A DNA stretch of 64,000 bases from Streptacidiphilus anmyonensis (GTDB taxonomy: Bacteria > Actinomycetota > Actinomycetes > Streptomycetales > Streptomycetaceae). Positions within the stretch are counted from its first letter, which is position 1. Every line of letters begins with the position of its first letter. The position numbers and the translations under genes are program-made. The DNA lies in assembly GCF_000787855.1 (NCBI RefSeq), contig NZ_BBPQ01000001.1, forward strand, positions 246,025-310,024, given 5' to 3'. The notes beneath the pieces are model-generated. The model searched no databases. It had not been told where the DNA came from and was given only the letters and a program-made list of their open reading frames with translations. Positions 35,278-43,990 of this stretch are shown here, piece after piece.

Positions 35278-35808
35278 ATGGCATCGGGCTTCGAGGTCGA
35301 CGTGCAGGCGTTGCAACGGCTCGCGAGCGATCTGGGACAGGCCGTGCACTCCATGGCCGCCGCACGCGCCGAGCTGAGCGCGGCTTCACACGGCCGGACC
35401 GGCGACGGCTCGCTCGACCGGGCCTGCGACGAGTTCCAGCACAAGTGGGGCTACGGGCTCCAGCAGCTGGAGAAGACGGCCGGCGCCTTCGTGGAGGGCC
35501 TGGGCGCCACGGCCAAGGCGTACCAGACGGTCGAGGAGGAGATCCAGAAGTCCTTCGGCGGCAGCGGAAGCGGAGGCGGCCACGGGATGCTCACCCCGAT
35601 CGACCAGGGTCCGCGCTATGAACCCGGCCCGGTGCACCGCCCCGTCATCGAACCGGGACCGATCGAACAGCCCGGCCCCATCGAGCGCCCGGGCCCGGTC
35701 GGCGAGCCGCCGGTCGGCGAGCCGGTGGGCTTCATCCCCCCGCCGCGGATCCGTTTCGGACCGACACCCGAGCCGACCGCCCCGCAGAACGGAGGAGCCG
35801 CGCAGTGA
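35278..35808 (+). CDS. ESX/WXG100-like helical protein, first gene of a five-gene operon
   Basis: 176 residues; ATG at 35278 preceded by AAGGGGGGG. Residues 1-100 form two predicted helices with a turn (ALQRLASDLGQAVHSMAAAR, then FQHKWGYGLQQLEKTAGAF with W57 in the turn region) and end with Y82-QTV-E86, a YxxxE motif like the type VII export signal. Residues 100-176 are a Gly/Pro-rich tail with EPGPIEQPGPIERPGPVG. The layout resembles EspC/WXG100-type secreted proteins. The stop overlaps the next start (GTGA). Confidence 0.75.
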   Translation: MASGFEVDVQALQRLASDLGQAVHSMAAARAELSAASHGRTGDGSLDRACDEFQHKWGYGLQQLEKTAGAFVEGLGATAKAYQTVEEEIQKSFGGSGSGGGHGMLTPIDQGPRYEPGPVHRPVIEPGPIEQPGPIERPGPVGEPPVGEPVGFIPPPRIRFGPTPEPTAPQNGGAAQ

Positions 35809-36974
35809 GCGACTCGATGGTCAGCTGGCCCGGCCTCGGCTTCGACCCGGCGCCCGGTTCCGTCGCCTCCGTGGCACAGCTCGCCCAGGCCATGACCGCG
35901 TCGCAGCGCCAGCTGACGGAGGCGCTGCACCTCATTTCCAGCGTCGGCCAAGGCGGCACGTGGACGGGCGACGCCGCGAACGCGTTCCTCAGCCGGGTGG
36001 GCGAGCTGCCCAGGCATCTCCAGCAGGCGGAGGACTCCTTCGGTGCGGCGGCGCACGAACTGACCGGCTGGCAGAGCCAGCTGGCCTCGCTGCAGCAGAA
36101 GGCCCAGGAACTGGAATCCGAGGCGGTCGACGCCCGCGCCCGCCTGAACGGCGCGGAGATGAACCCGGTCCTGGGCCTTCGAGGACACGTCTTCACCAAC
36201 CCCCAGGACGCACAGGAGGCCCAGCAGCGCTACGACGCAGCCCTCCAGGAGATCAACACCGCCCAGGCCGATCTCAACGCCCTGATCGAGCAGGCGAACC
36301 GGCTCCTCGCCCAGCACCGCGGCCTCGCGGAGGAGGCCGCCAAGGCGATCGACGCGGCGTCCCACCTGGCCCCGGACTCCCCGGGCCTGTTCGCGAGCCT
36401 GCTCGGCGACCTGGAATCGGTGATCCAGGGCAACATCAAGATGGCCGAGGACGCGTGGAACTGGGTCAAGGCCCATGCGAACGCGATCAACGCGGTCGGC
36501 GACATGCTGGCGACGGCGAGTACCGTCGTCGGCACCGTCGGCCTCGCCTTCGACGCCTGCGGCGCAGTGGAGATCGGCGGTCCGCTGGACGCGGTCTCGG
36601 CCGGCCTGTCCGGTGCCGCACTCGGCACCCACCTGCTGGCCAAGGCAGCCGGAGCCCCCGTCTCCGACAAGACCATCGCGGAGGACTCGCTGGGCCTGGC
36701 GAGCTTCGGGGTGAGCAAGACCGTCGACGCCGCCGTGGACGCCGGCAAGGTCGCCGAGTACGCCGGCAGGACCATCGAGGCGGGCGGCAGCATCGGCAGC
36801 CTCGCCCCTTCCTGGCAGGACATGGCGAACAGCCCGTCCAGCGTCGGCGTCTTCGTGCCGCACAGCTGGGGACAGGCGGGCGAGCTGGCGCTCGGCGGCC
36901 CGCTCCTGGTCGGCTTCGACAACGCCTGGCGCGAGGGCTCCGCCAAGGACCGTGCAGCACACGGCGGGAGCTGA
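35805..36974 (+). CDS. Putative type VII-secreted protein with N-terminal WXG-like helical domain
   Basis: 389 residues. GTG at 35805 overlaps the previous stop by 4 nt, with GGAGG 9 nt upstream. Residues about 15-225 are heptad-rich helices including W53-T-G (GTWTGDAANAF) and long coiled-coil-like stretches (WQSQLASLQQKAQELE, AALQEINTAQADLNALIEQA). The later part is Gly/Ala-rich with hydrophobic helices (MLATASTVVGTVGLAFDACG, LDAVSAGLSGAALGTHLLAK). No clear toxin domain ends the protein. It fits the T7SS signal-domain protein family; partner of the preceding ESX-like protein. Confidence 0.75.
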   Translation: MSDSMVSWPGLGFDPAPGSVASVAQLAQAMTASQRQLTEALHLISSVGQGGTWTGDAANAFLSRVGELPRHLQQAEDSFGAAAHELTGWQSQLASLQQKAQELESEAVDARARLNGAEMNPVLGLRGHVFTNPQDAQEAQQRYDAALQEINTAQADLNALIEQANRLLAQHRGLAEEAAKAIDAASHLAPDSPGLFASLLGDLESVIQGNIKMAEDAWNWVKAHANAINAVGDMLATASTVVGTVGLAFDACGAVEIGGPLDAVSAGLSGAALGTHLLAKAAGAPVSDKTIAEDSLGLASFGVSKTVDAAVDAGKVAEYAGRTIEAGGSIGSLAPSWQDMANSPSSVGVFVPHSWGQAGELALGGPLLVGFDNAWREGSAKDRAAHGGS

Positions 36975-36979
36975 GCGGG

Positions 36980-37492
36980 ATGCACGTCGACACGCACGAG
37001 GAATTCGCCATCCGCCTGCTGACCCTGGCGCCCAGGGCCAACTTCACCGGCAGGCGCGTCGCCAGGGACTACTCGCTGGCCATCTGGCTGGCCCGCCAGT
37101 ACGGGTACACGTACCCGGACATCCACCGCCCGTGGTCCAACCAGTCCTCGCTGACCGGCTCGGGGCGCGGGCACGTGCTGGAGTTCTGGCGAGACGACGA
37201 CCCCCTCGCGCGTCGCCGCGGCGAGTGGATGCGCAACCCCAACGGGGACCCGTCCTTTCCACCACCCATCGCCTGGACCGTGAACGGCGGCCCGGGGATC
37301 CATCCTCCGGGCTGGTTCCCCTCCGTCCGCCTGCTGATCACCCCGGAGATCGAGGCCGAACTGCGGAACCTGGACCAGGCCGTCGGCCGATCGCTGGACC
37401 TGCACTGGTTCAACGGTGTCCCGGGCAACCCCCCGCCGCTGGGACCTTCCGGTCCCGTCCCTCCGCCTCCTCCGGGAACCTGGTCGGCATGA
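36980..37492 (+). CDS. Small conserved-looking protein of unknown function, paralogue 1 (RRRxEWMRNP family)
   Basis: 170 residues; ATG at 36980, 5 nt after the previous stop. No signal peptide. A core LARRRGEWMRNPNGDPSF-PPPIAW, followed by NGGPGIHPPGWFPSVRL and LITPEIEAELRNLD, is shared with the next gene product. The tail is PPPLGPSGPVPPPPPGTW. I do not recognise the family. It is inside an ESX-like operon and its stop overlaps the next start (ATGA), so a chaperone or accessory role for the secreted partners is a plausible guess only. Confidence 0.7.
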   Translation: MHVDTHEEFAIRLLTLAPRANFTGRRVARDYSLAIWLARQYGYTYPDIHRPWSNQSSLTGSGRGHVLEFWRDDDPLARRRGEWMRNPNGDPSFPPPIAWTVNGGPGIHPPGWFPSVRLLITPEIEAELRNLDQAVGRSLDLHWFNGVPGNPPPLGPSGPVPPPPPGTWSA

Positions 37493-38013
37493 TCTTCCTC
37501 GAAGAGGTTGCGGTCGAGATGCTGCGGCTCACGCCCTCCTTCACCCGGCGCTGGACCGAGGCCCCCTACGCGTACGCCACAGCGGTGTGGGTCAGCAGGC
37601 TCTACGGCTACGACGTGACCGTCCGCCGCAGCTTCCCGGACGATCCGGGCGGGAGGCACCTCCTTCTGGACGCGGTCTACACGCGCGTCGACGAACCGGG
37701 GGCGCGGCGTCGCGCGGAGTGGATGCGAAACCCGGCCGCAGACCCGGGCTATCCGCCGCCGGTCAGCTGGCGGCTGGACGGCGGATTCGGATTCCACCCG
37801 CCCGGCTGGCACCCCGCAGCCCGGTTGGCGATCACACCCGAGGTCGAACGGTCCCTCCGCTACAACGAGGAGCAGTTCATCCGCCGGTTCCACGACACGT
37901 ACGGGTTCTCCCTCCACTCGCTCCCCCACCGCCGCGCTCCGCTTCCTCCAAGTCCGCCGCCACCACCGCCGCCGGACACCATCGCCTACCCCGACGAGGA
38001 ACGACCCCGATGA
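37489..38013 (+). CDS. Small conserved-looking protein of unknown function, paralogue 2 (RRRxEWMRNP family)
   Basis: 174 residues; ATGA overlap with the previous gene. It shares the core ARRRAEWMRNPAADPGYPPP, then W-LDGG-GFHPPGWHP-RLAITPEVE, with paralogue 1, and also ends in a polyproline tail (PLPPSPPPPPPPDT). The N-terminal 60 residues (EEVAVEMLRLTPSFTRRW, AVWVSRLYGYDVTV) align with paralogue 1 (FAIRLLTLAPRANFTGRR, IWLARQYGYTYPD). Function unknown; the tandem pair suggests a heterodimer. The stop overlaps the following start. Confidence 0.7.
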   Translation: MIFLEEVAVEMLRLTPSFTRRWTEAPYAYATAVWVSRLYGYDVTVRRSFPDDPGGRHLLLDAVYTRVDEPGARRRAEWMRNPAADPGYPPPVSWRLDGGFGFHPPGWHPAARLAITPEVERSLRYNEEQFIRRFHDTYGFSLHSLPHRRAPLPPSPPPPPPPDTIAYPDEERPR

Positions 38014-38711
38014 CCGAGACCACGCCCGCCGCCGTCGACGTCGAGTTCGAACTCCCCACCGAGTTCCACCCGCTGACTCTCGGCAGCAGCCCGGAGGAGG
38101 CCCGCGCCGAACTGGTGGCGCGAATCGGCCGACGCGTCAGTGACGTGCCGGCCGCGGCTCTGGACCGGCTGGCGCAGGAGTACGCCGCGGCGTCACAGTG
38201 GCTGGACCAGGCCGGGGTCTGTTACGCCGCCACCTGCCTCGGGCTGCTGGACGGGGAGTTGACGCTCGCCACGCTCACCCTGGCCCGCGCGGAGCTCGAC
38301 TGCCGGGACCCGGAGGTCGTTGACAGGATCGTCGAGGTCCTCGGGGCTGGTGACCCCGAGAAGCGGCAGGCCAAGCGGTACGACCTGCCGTGCGGGCCCG
38401 CCGCCGTCGCGGTCGGGGCCGCCGTGGAGACGGTGCTGCCGGCCGCCGAAGCCGGGACGGACGAAGACTTCCCTGTGCCGATCGCGTCCTTGGAGGCCTG
38501 GGTACCGGTACCGGCGGCGGCAGATCCCACCCGGAGGAGTGCGATCGTGCTGCGGTTCAGCACGCCGAGCCTGCGGCACTGGGAGGCGTACTGCCCCGTC
38601 CTCGTCGAGGCCCTGCGGACGCTCCGCTTCCCGGCCGCCGGAGGCGGCGCCCCGGCGGCCGATCCGGAGCCCGCTCAGGCCACCAGCCGGATCGCCGCCG
38701 CGCTCGGGTAA
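38010..38711 (+). CDS. Protein of unknown function closing the ESX-like operon
   Basis: 233 residues; ATGA overlap with the previous gene. It is soluble, with no signal peptide. The pattern FELPTEFHPLTL, a helical middle (ALDRLAQEYAAASQWLDQAG), a repeat of beta-type segments (YDLPCGPAAVAVGAAVETVL) and the end VLRFSTPSLRHWEAYCPVLV-EALRTLRF recalls Mog1/PsbP-like or LpqN-like folds, which bind proteins or lipids in type VII contexts. That similarity is by eye only. It ends 34 nt before the convergent ABC-F gene. Confidence 0.65.
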   Translation: MTETTPAAVDVEFELPTEFHPLTLGSSPEEARAELVARIGRRVSDVPAAALDRLAQEYAAASQWLDQAGVCYAATCLGLLDGELTLATLTLARAELDCRDPEVVDRIVEVLGAGDPEKRQAKRYDLPCGPAAVAVGAAVETVLPAAEAGTDEDFPVPIASLEAWVPVPAAADPTRRSAIVLRFSTPSLRHWEAYCPVLVEALRTLRFPAAGGGAPAADPEPAQATSRIAAALG

Positions 38712-38745
38712 GGCCGCAAGCAGGAGCCGCCGGCCGGGACGCCGT

Positions 38746-40530
38746 TCACGCGTCCTCGGCGAGCTCCAGCCACTGCATCTCCAGCTCGTCGCGCTCGTCC
38801 TTGACCGCGCGCAGCTGAGCGTCCAGTTCGGCGATCTTGCCGAAGTCCGCGGCGTGCTCGGCCATCTGGGCGTGGAGCTTGGTCTCCTTCTCCTCCAGCT
38901 TCGCGAGCTGGCGCTCGATCCGCTGGAGTTCCTTCTTCGCCGCACGGGTGTCGCCGCCCGACTTCTTCGGGGCCGGGGCCGGGGCCGCGGCCTCGACCAG
39001 GGCCGCGCGGCGCTCCAGGTACTCGTCGATGCCGCGCGGCAGCATCCGCAGGCGGCGGTCGCCGAGGAGCGCCCACACCGTGTCCGTCGTGCGCTCAATG
39101 AAGAAGCGGTCGTGCGAGATCACCACGAGCGAGCCGGGCCAGCCGTCGAGGAGGTCCTCGAGCTGGTTCAGGGTCTCGATGTCGAGGTCGTTGGTCGGCT
39201 CGTCCATGAACAGCACGTTCGGCTCGTCCATGAGCAGGCGCAGCAGCTGGAGCCGGCGCCGCTCACCACCCGAGAGGTCGGCGACCGGCGTCCACTGCTT
39301 CTCCTTTGTGAACCCGAACGTCTCGCAGAGCTGGCTCGCGGACAGTTCACGGCCCTTGCCGAGGTCGACGCGCCCGCGCACCTGCTCCACGGCCTCCAGC
39401 ACACGCAGCGTGCCGGGAAGCTCGGCGACCTCCTGGGAGAGGTAGGCGAGCTTGACGGTCTTGCCGACCACGACCTTGCCGCCCTGCGGCTGCTTCTCGC
39501 CGTCGCTGGCCCAGGCCACCTGCATCGCGCGCATCAGCGAGGTCTTGCCCGCGCCGTTGACGCCGACGAGGCCGATGCGGTCGCCCGGCCCGAGCTGCCA
39601 GGTGAGACGTTCCAGCAACAGCTTGTCACCGGCCTGGACGGTCACGTCCTCCAGGTCGAAGACGGTCTTGCCGAGCCGCGAGTTGGCGAACTTCATCAGC
39701 TCGACCTTGTCGCGCGGCGGCGGGACGTCCGCGATCAGCTCGTTGGCCGCCTCGACGCGGAACCGCGGCTTGGAGGTGCGGGCGGGCGCGCCACGCCGCA
39801 GCCAGGCCAGCTCCTTGCGGACCAGGTTCTGGCGCTTGGTCTCCTCCGTCGCGGCGACGCGGGCACGCTCGGCGCGGGCGAAGACGTAGTCGGAGTAGCC
39901 GCCCTCGTACTCGTGGACGGCGCCCGCCTGCACATCCCACATGCGGGTGGCGACCTGGTCGAGGAACCAGCGGTCGTGGGTGACGACGACCAGCGCGCTG
40001 CGGCGCGCCTGGAGGTGGCGGGCGAGCCAGGCGATGCCCTCGACGTCGAGGTGGTTGGTGGGCTCGTCCAGGACGAGCAGGTCGTGGTCCTCGATCAGCA
40101 GCTTCGCCAGCGCGATGCGGCGGCGCTCACCACCGGAGAGCGGACCGATGACGGTGTCGAGGCCCTGCGGGAACCCGGACAGGTCCAGGCCGTCGAAGAG
40201 GCCCGTGAGCACGTCGCGGATCTTCGCGTCGCCCGCCCACTCGTGGTCGGCCTTGTCGCCGACGACCTCGTGGCGGATGGTGGCCTTCGGGTCCAGGGCG
40301 TCGCCCTGGGCCAGCACGCCGATGCGCAGGCCGGTCACGTGGGTGACGCGGCCGCCGTCCGGCTCCTCCCGCCTGGCCATGATCAGGGTCAGCGTGGTCT
40401 TTCCGTCGCCGTTGCGACCGACGACGCCGATCCGGTCGCCCTCGCTCACGCCGACGGACACGCCGTCGAGCACGGCTCGGGTGCCGAAGATCTTGCTGAC
40501 GTCTTCGACGGTGACGAGGTTGACTGCCAC
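38746..40530 (-). CDS. ABC-F family ATPase (Uup/EttA-like translation factor)
   Basis: 594 residues from the GTG at 40530 (MAVNLVTVEDVSKIFG). Two ATPase domains in one chain: Walker A GRNGDGKTTL and GVNGAGKTSL, signatures LSGGERRRIAL and LSGGERRRLQL, Walker B LLVLDEPTNHLD and VLFMDEPTNDLD. There are no membrane segments. A linker with charged residues joins the domains and a coiled-coil tail (KKELQRIERQLAKLEEKETK) matches the Uup C-terminus. ABC-F proteins act on ribosomes; some give antibiotic resistance. The position next to ispE and rsmA is the usual actinobacterial context. Confidence 0.95.
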   Translation of the reverse strand: MAVNLVTVEDVSKIFGTRAVLDGVSVGVSEGDRIGVVGRNGDGKTTLTLIMARREEPDGGRVTHVTGLRIGVLAQGDALDPKATIRHEVVGDKADHEWAGDAKIRDVLTGLFDGLDLSGFPQGLDTVIGPLSGGERRRIALAKLLIEDHDLLVLDEPTNHLDVEGIAWLARHLQARRSALVVVTHDRWFLDQVATRMWDVQAGAVHEYEGGYSDYVFARAERARVAATEETKRQNLVRKELAWLRRGAPARTSKPRFRVEAANELIADVPPPRDKVELMKFANSRLGKTVFDLEDVTVQAGDKLLLERLTWQLGPGDRIGLVGVNGAGKTSLMRAMQVAWASDGEKQPQGGKVVVGKTVKLAYLSQEVAELPGTLRVLEAVEQVRGRVDLGKGRELSASQLCETFGFTKEKQWTPVADLSGGERRRLQLLRLLMDEPNVLFMDEPTNDLDIETLNQLEDLLDGWPGSLVVISHDRFFIERTTDTVWALLGDRRLRMLPRGIDEYLERRAALVEAAAPAPAPKKSGGDTRAAKKELQRIERQLAKLEEKETKLHAQMAEHAADFGKIAELDAQLRAVKDERDELEMQWLELAEDA

Positions 40531-40570
40531 GGGTGCTGCGCTCCTGCGGGGGCTCGGATGAGGTGCCGAC

Positions 40571-40860
40571 CTACCAGCGTAGTGGCCCGCCCGCTCGGTC
40601 CCGTCCGCCGATCCGGCTTTGGAGATCGCCGAGCAGCCGGTCGAGCCGTCCGGTGAGCAGTTCCTGCTGCTCCGGTTCGAGCCCCGCGACCAGCTCGGCC
40701 TCCCGGCCGAGCACCGCGTCCACCGACCGTTCGACGTTCGACGTTCGACGTTCGACCAGGGCGTGCCCGGCCCCGGTGCGGCGGACCGCGATCGCGCGCG
40801 GACCGTCTTCGGGGGCGCCGGCCGCTCGACGTCGCGGAGACCGTCCAGTCCTCGCCTCCC
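40571..40860 (-). pseudogene. MarR family regulator remnant (truncated and frameshifted)
   Basis: Read leftward, one frame gives GLRDVERPAP and the next gives PEDGPRAIAVRRTGAGHALVE, which together form a MarR wing; the switch of frame falls in a run of five G (plus strand 40811-40815). The frame continues as VDAVLGREAELVAGLEPEQQELL-TGRLDRLLGDL, the MarR dimerisation helix. The N-terminal helix-turn-helix is missing because ispE ends 84-100 nt upstream. A 7-bp tandem repeat interrupts the frame after the wing. A sequencing error in the G run could restore only part of the gene. Confidence 0.6.
40729..40756. repeat. Heptanucleotide tandem repeat GTTCGAC x4
   Basis: Four exact copies of GTTCGAC (40729-40756) inside the MarR remnant, adding seven residues (RTSNVER) relative to a single copy. 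Seven-bp units change frame with each gain or loss unless three move together. Confidence 0.9.
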
Positions 40861-40956
40861 GCGGCGCGCGCAACCGGCCGAGTCTTGCTGCCTCAGCCCA
40901 CGCTCCCGTAGGAAGGAAGTCACGAAGCGGGCCCGAGGCGGCCGGAGGCGGCCGGC

Positions 40957-41925
40957 TCAGACGAGGGCCGCGCCGGGGACCGGGCCCTGCGCGCGGCGGA
41001 CCTCCCGGCAGGTGCCGGACTGCGCGAGGGCGGCCGCGACGGCCGAAGCCGCAGCGTCGTTCTTGGCCAGGAAGGCGCAGGTCGGGCCGGAGCCGGAGAC
41101 GAGAGCGCCGATGGCGCCCGCCGCCGTGCCCACGCGGAGCGTCTCGGCGAGGGCGGGGCGCAGCGAGAGCGCGGCGGGCTGCAGGTCGTTGCTCAGGGCC
41201 GCGCCCAGCGCGGCGGCGTCGCCCGAGGCCAGGGCCTCCAGCAGGGCGGCGTCGGCGGCGGGCGTGGGGACATGCGACTCGTCCGCGCCTCCGGGGCCCG
41301 CCGCCTCCTCACGCAGGCGGTCGCACTCCCCGTACACGGCAGGCGTGGACAGACCGCCGTCGGCGACGGCGAAGACCCAGTGGAACGCACCGCCGACCGG
41401 CACCGGCGTCAGCACCTCGCCACGCCCCTCGCCGAGCGCGACGCCGCCCTGGAGGGAGAACGGCACGTCACTGCCGAGCTCGGCGGCGAGCGCGAAGAGC
41501 GTCGACCGGTCCGTGTCGAGACCCCACAGCGCGTCACAGGCGAGCAGGGCCGCCGCGGCGTCCGCGCTGCCGCCCGCCATACCGCCGGCGACCGGTATGT
41601 CCTTGTCGATGTGGAGGGCGACGTTCGCCTCGACGCCGTGGTGCGCGGCCAGCGCCCGCGCCGCACGGGCGGCCAGGTTGCTCTCGTCGGTCGGCACGAC
41701 GGCGGCGTCGCGGCCGGCGACGGTCAGCGAAAGGCCGTCGGCCGGGCGCGCCGTGACGGTGTCCCACAGACCGACGGCGAAGAAGACCGTGGCGAGCGCG
41801 TGGAAGCCGTCGGCGCGCCGACCGCCCACCGCCAGTTGCACGTTGACCTTGGCCGGCACCCGGACGGTGACGCTGTCGGGCGCGGACGCGGACGTCGGTT
41901 CGAGCGTGGACTCGGACGCGTTCAT
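40957..41925 (-). CDS. ispE: 4-diphosphocytidyl-2-C-methyl-D-erythritol kinase
   Basis: 322 residues. MEP-pathway kinase for isoprenoid precursors. GHMP signatures: VPAKVNVQLAVGGRRADGFH (catalytic Lys/His region), PVAGGMAGGSADAAAAL (ATP loop), DVPFSLQGG and the C-terminal LVSGSGPTCAFL. The first about 17 residues are a Ser/Glu-rich extension before the conserved VTVRVPAKVN. It follows rsmA by 153 nt, the order usual in actinobacteria. Confidence 0.96.
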   Translation of the reverse strand: MNASESTLEPTSASAPDSVTVRVPAKVNVQLAVGGRRADGFHALATVFFAVGLWDTVTARPADGLSLTVAGRDAAVVPTDESNLAARAARALAAHHGVEANVALHIDKDIPVAGGMAGGSADAAAALLACDALWGLDTDRSTLFALAAELGSDVPFSLQGGVALGEGRGEVLTPVPVGGAFHWVFAVADGGLSTPAVYGECDRLREEAAGPGGADESHVPTPAADAALLEALASGDAAALGAALSNDLQPAALSLRPALAETLRVGTAAGAIGALVSGSGPTCAFLAKNDAAASAVAAALAQSGTCREVRRAQGPVPGAALV

Positions 41926-42078
41926 CGGCGGGAGCTCCTGGGGAGACGGGGCGTGCGGTGCAGGAGAGAGATGCGGTGCAGGAGACAGGTGCGGTCGGGT
42001 GCGGTCGGTGCGGCCCGGCCCGGCGCGGTGCGGCGCGGTGCGGTGCGGGAGTCGGGACGAAGAAGAGGGCCCGGCGGC

Positions 42079-42990
42079 TCAGGACTGGGGTGAGGGCTGC
42101 GGCTTGTGCTCGGCGATCGCAGCGAACTGCTCCACCGTCAGCGCCTCGCCGCGCAGGCGGTGGTCGATCCCGGCGGCGGTCAGCGCCGTCTCCGCCGCGG
42201 CCGCGCTGCCGGCCCAGCCGGCCAGCGCCGCGCGCAGCGTCTTGCGGCGCTGCGCGAACGCCGCGTCGACGACGGCGAAGACCTCGGTGCGCGCGGCGGT
42301 CGTCTTCGGCGGCTCGTCGCGGCGGACCAGCGAGACCAGCCCGGAGTCGACGTTCGGCGCGGGCCAGAAGACGTTGCGGCCGATCGCCCCGGCCCGCTTG
42401 ACGCGCGCGTACCACTGGGCCTTGACCGACGGAACGCCGTAGACCTTGTTGCCGGGCTGCGCGGCGAGCCGGTCGGCGACCTCGGACTGCACCATCACCA
42501 GCGTGCGTTCGATGGTGGGGAACCGCTCCAGCATGTGCAGCAGCACGGGCACGGCGACGTTGTAGGGCAGGTTCGCGACCAGTGCGGTCGGCGCGGGCCC
42601 CGGCAGCTCCGTGACCGTCATCGCGTCCGCGTGGACCAGCGCGAACCGGTCCGCCTTCGCCGGCATGCGGGCTGCGACGGTGGTCGGCAGATGCTCGGCG
42701 AGCAGCGGGTCGATCTCGATGGCGGTGACCCGGTCGACGGCCTCCAGCAACCCCAGCGTCAGCGAGCCGAGGCCGGGCCCGACCTCGACGACCACGTCGT
42801 CGGGCCGCACCTCCGCCGCCCGCACGATGCGGCGGACGGTGTTCGCGTCGATGACGAAGTTCTGTCCGCGCTGCTTGGTCGGCCGCACTCCCAGCCGACC
42901 GGCCAGTTCACGGACGTCGGCGGGGCTCAGCAGAGCGGAGTCGTTCGACGCGGCGGAAGGCTCGACGGACTCGGGATCGGTGGTGCTCAC
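42079..42990 (-). CDS. rsmA: 16S rRNA (adenine(1518)-N(6)/adenine(1519)-N(6))-dimethyltransferase
   Basis: 303 residues from the GTG at 42990. It dimethylates two adjacent adenines near the 3' end of 16S rRNA (KsgA). Seen: [23 protein letters not shown] motif [30 protein letters not shown], catalytic [17 protein letters not shown], and [14 protein letters not shown]. Family-normal length. Between rpf and ispE. Confidence 0.97.
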   Translation of the reverse strand: MSTTDPESVEPSAASNDSALLSPADVRELAGRLGVRPTKQRGQNFVIDANTVRRIVRAAEVRPDDVVVEVGPGLGSLTLGLLEAVDRVTAIEIDPLLAEHLPTTVAARMPAKADRFALVHADAMTVTELPGPAPTALVANLPYNVAVPVLLHMLERFPTIERTLVMVQSEVADRLAAQPGNKVYGVPSVKAQWYARVKRAGAIGRNVFWPAPNVDSGLVSLVRRDEPPKTTAARTEVFAVVDAAFAQRRKTLRAALAGWAGSAAAAETALTAAGIDHRLRGEALTVEQFAAIAEHKPQPSPQS

Positions 42991-43097
42991 CCGGCAAGGA
43001 TACGGGGCCCACCCCGGCGCGACGCGCCGCCGCACGCCCCTCGGCCAGGCCCGCGCGAACGAGCTCGCAAGTGAGGGTCGGGGTGCCCCTGAGCGAC

Positions 43098-43137
43098 CCG
43101 GTGCCCCGGCGCGTGTTGCCGGTGCCCCGGCGCGTGT
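43098..43137. repeat. 19-bp direct repeat with 21-bp period in the rpf-rsmA spacer
   Basis: CCGGTGCCCCGGCGCGTGT occurs at 43098-43116 and 43119-43137, in the 184-nt spacer between the rpf stop and rsmA start. Further CGGGTGCC-like fragments follow. No hairpin with a T-run is seen. Confidence 0.75.
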
Positions 43138-43174
43138 GTGCGGGTGCCGCCCGCGTCGTCCTGCGCCTCTGTTG

Positions 43175-43873
43175 TCAGTGCTCGGCGCGTGTGCCGCAGA
43201 CCGGCCAGGGGGACAGGCCCCGTTCCTGGAAGAGGGCCCGCGCGCGGGTGGTCTGCTCGGAGACCGAGGCGTTCTGCGGCAGGCCGTGGCCGCCGAGGCT
43301 GTGCCAGGTGCCGGCATCGAACTGGTAGAGCCCGCCGTAACGGCCGCTCGGGTCGGTGATGTGCGGGTTGCCGCCGGACTCGCAGCGCGCCAGCGCCGCC
43401 CAGTTGATCTCGCCGGTCCCGAAGTGCACCAGAGGGGAGACCGCGCGGTGGCGCCCACGGCTCGCGGCATGACGGTCGAGACCCTGCGGCCGGACCTCCT
43501 CGGCCGCGCGCAGGCGGGGTCTGGCGTGCCGGGGGCGGGACGGCATCTGCGGCGCGGCGGGCGCTCCGGGGACATGCGGCAGCACGAGCGCCTCGACCGT
43601 GCGCGGTGCGGGTGCCGCGCCGTCGAGGGTTGCGAACGGATCCTTCGTGGCGAGGCTGTCGGTCGTCGACGTAGCCCCCGCCGTCGTGGCACCCGCATCT
43701 GCCCCCGCGACGGCGACAGCGCCGTCCGGCAGGATGTCGGCGGCCTCGGTCGCCCGGTCGCCCTCCGCGCTCTGCGCCTCCTCGGCCAGGAACGCACCGG
43801 TGCCGCCCACCAGCAGAGCCAGGATCAGCGCCTGCGGCAGCGCCCGCCTGGAGGTGTCAGAAGAAACGTTCAC
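43175..43873 (-). CDS. Short resuscitation-promoting-factor-like transglycosylase
   Basis: 232 residues from the GTG at 43873, preferred because GGGAG lies 7 nt upstream; an ATG at 43897 is possible. A hydrophobic signal or anchor ([19 protein letters not shown]) is followed by an Ala/Thr/Pro linker with basic residues (about 35-160). The Rpf domain is at the C-terminus: [17 protein letters not shown] with the catalytic Glu, [19 protein letters not shown] and [14 protein letters not shown]. It cleaves peptidoglycan and promotes germination or regrowth. Unlike RpfB it has no G5 or DUF348 domain, although it sits in the rpfB position beside rsmA. Confidence 0.9.
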   Translation of the reverse strand: MNVSSDTSRRALPQALILALLVGGTGAFLAEEAQSAEGDRATEAADILPDGAVAVAGADAGATTAGATSTTDSLATKDPFATLDGAAPAPRTVEALVLPHVPGAPAAPQMPSRPRHARPRLRAAEEVRPQGLDRHAASRGRHRAVSPLVHFGTGEINWAALARCESGGNPHITDPSGRYGGLYQFDAGTWHSLGGHGLPQNASVSEQTTRARALFQERGLSPWPVCGTRAEH

Positions 43874-43990
43874 GCGCGCTCCCACCTGGCCGTTCATCCT
43901 TGCCCGGTCACTCGACCGCGGACTGTCCAACGACCTCCCGGCGCGACCGTCACGTCACCTTGAGAGTGGTTCCTGCCGAAAGAGCGTGGG

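Noticed and set aside
35278-38711. Interpretation of the ESX-like operon as a complete polymorphic toxin locus
   Set aside because: No recognisable toxin domain ends gene 2 and no SUKH or other immunity protein is in the operon.
38320-40656. 778-residue frame antisense to the ABC-F gene
   Set aside because: Shadow of a clear two-domain ATPase gene.
43874-43990. Possible c-di-AMP (ydaO) riboswitch ahead of the rpf gene
   Set aside because: Some streptomycete rpf genes have this riboswitch, but the 117-nt leader is too short and none of the conserved blocks was found.
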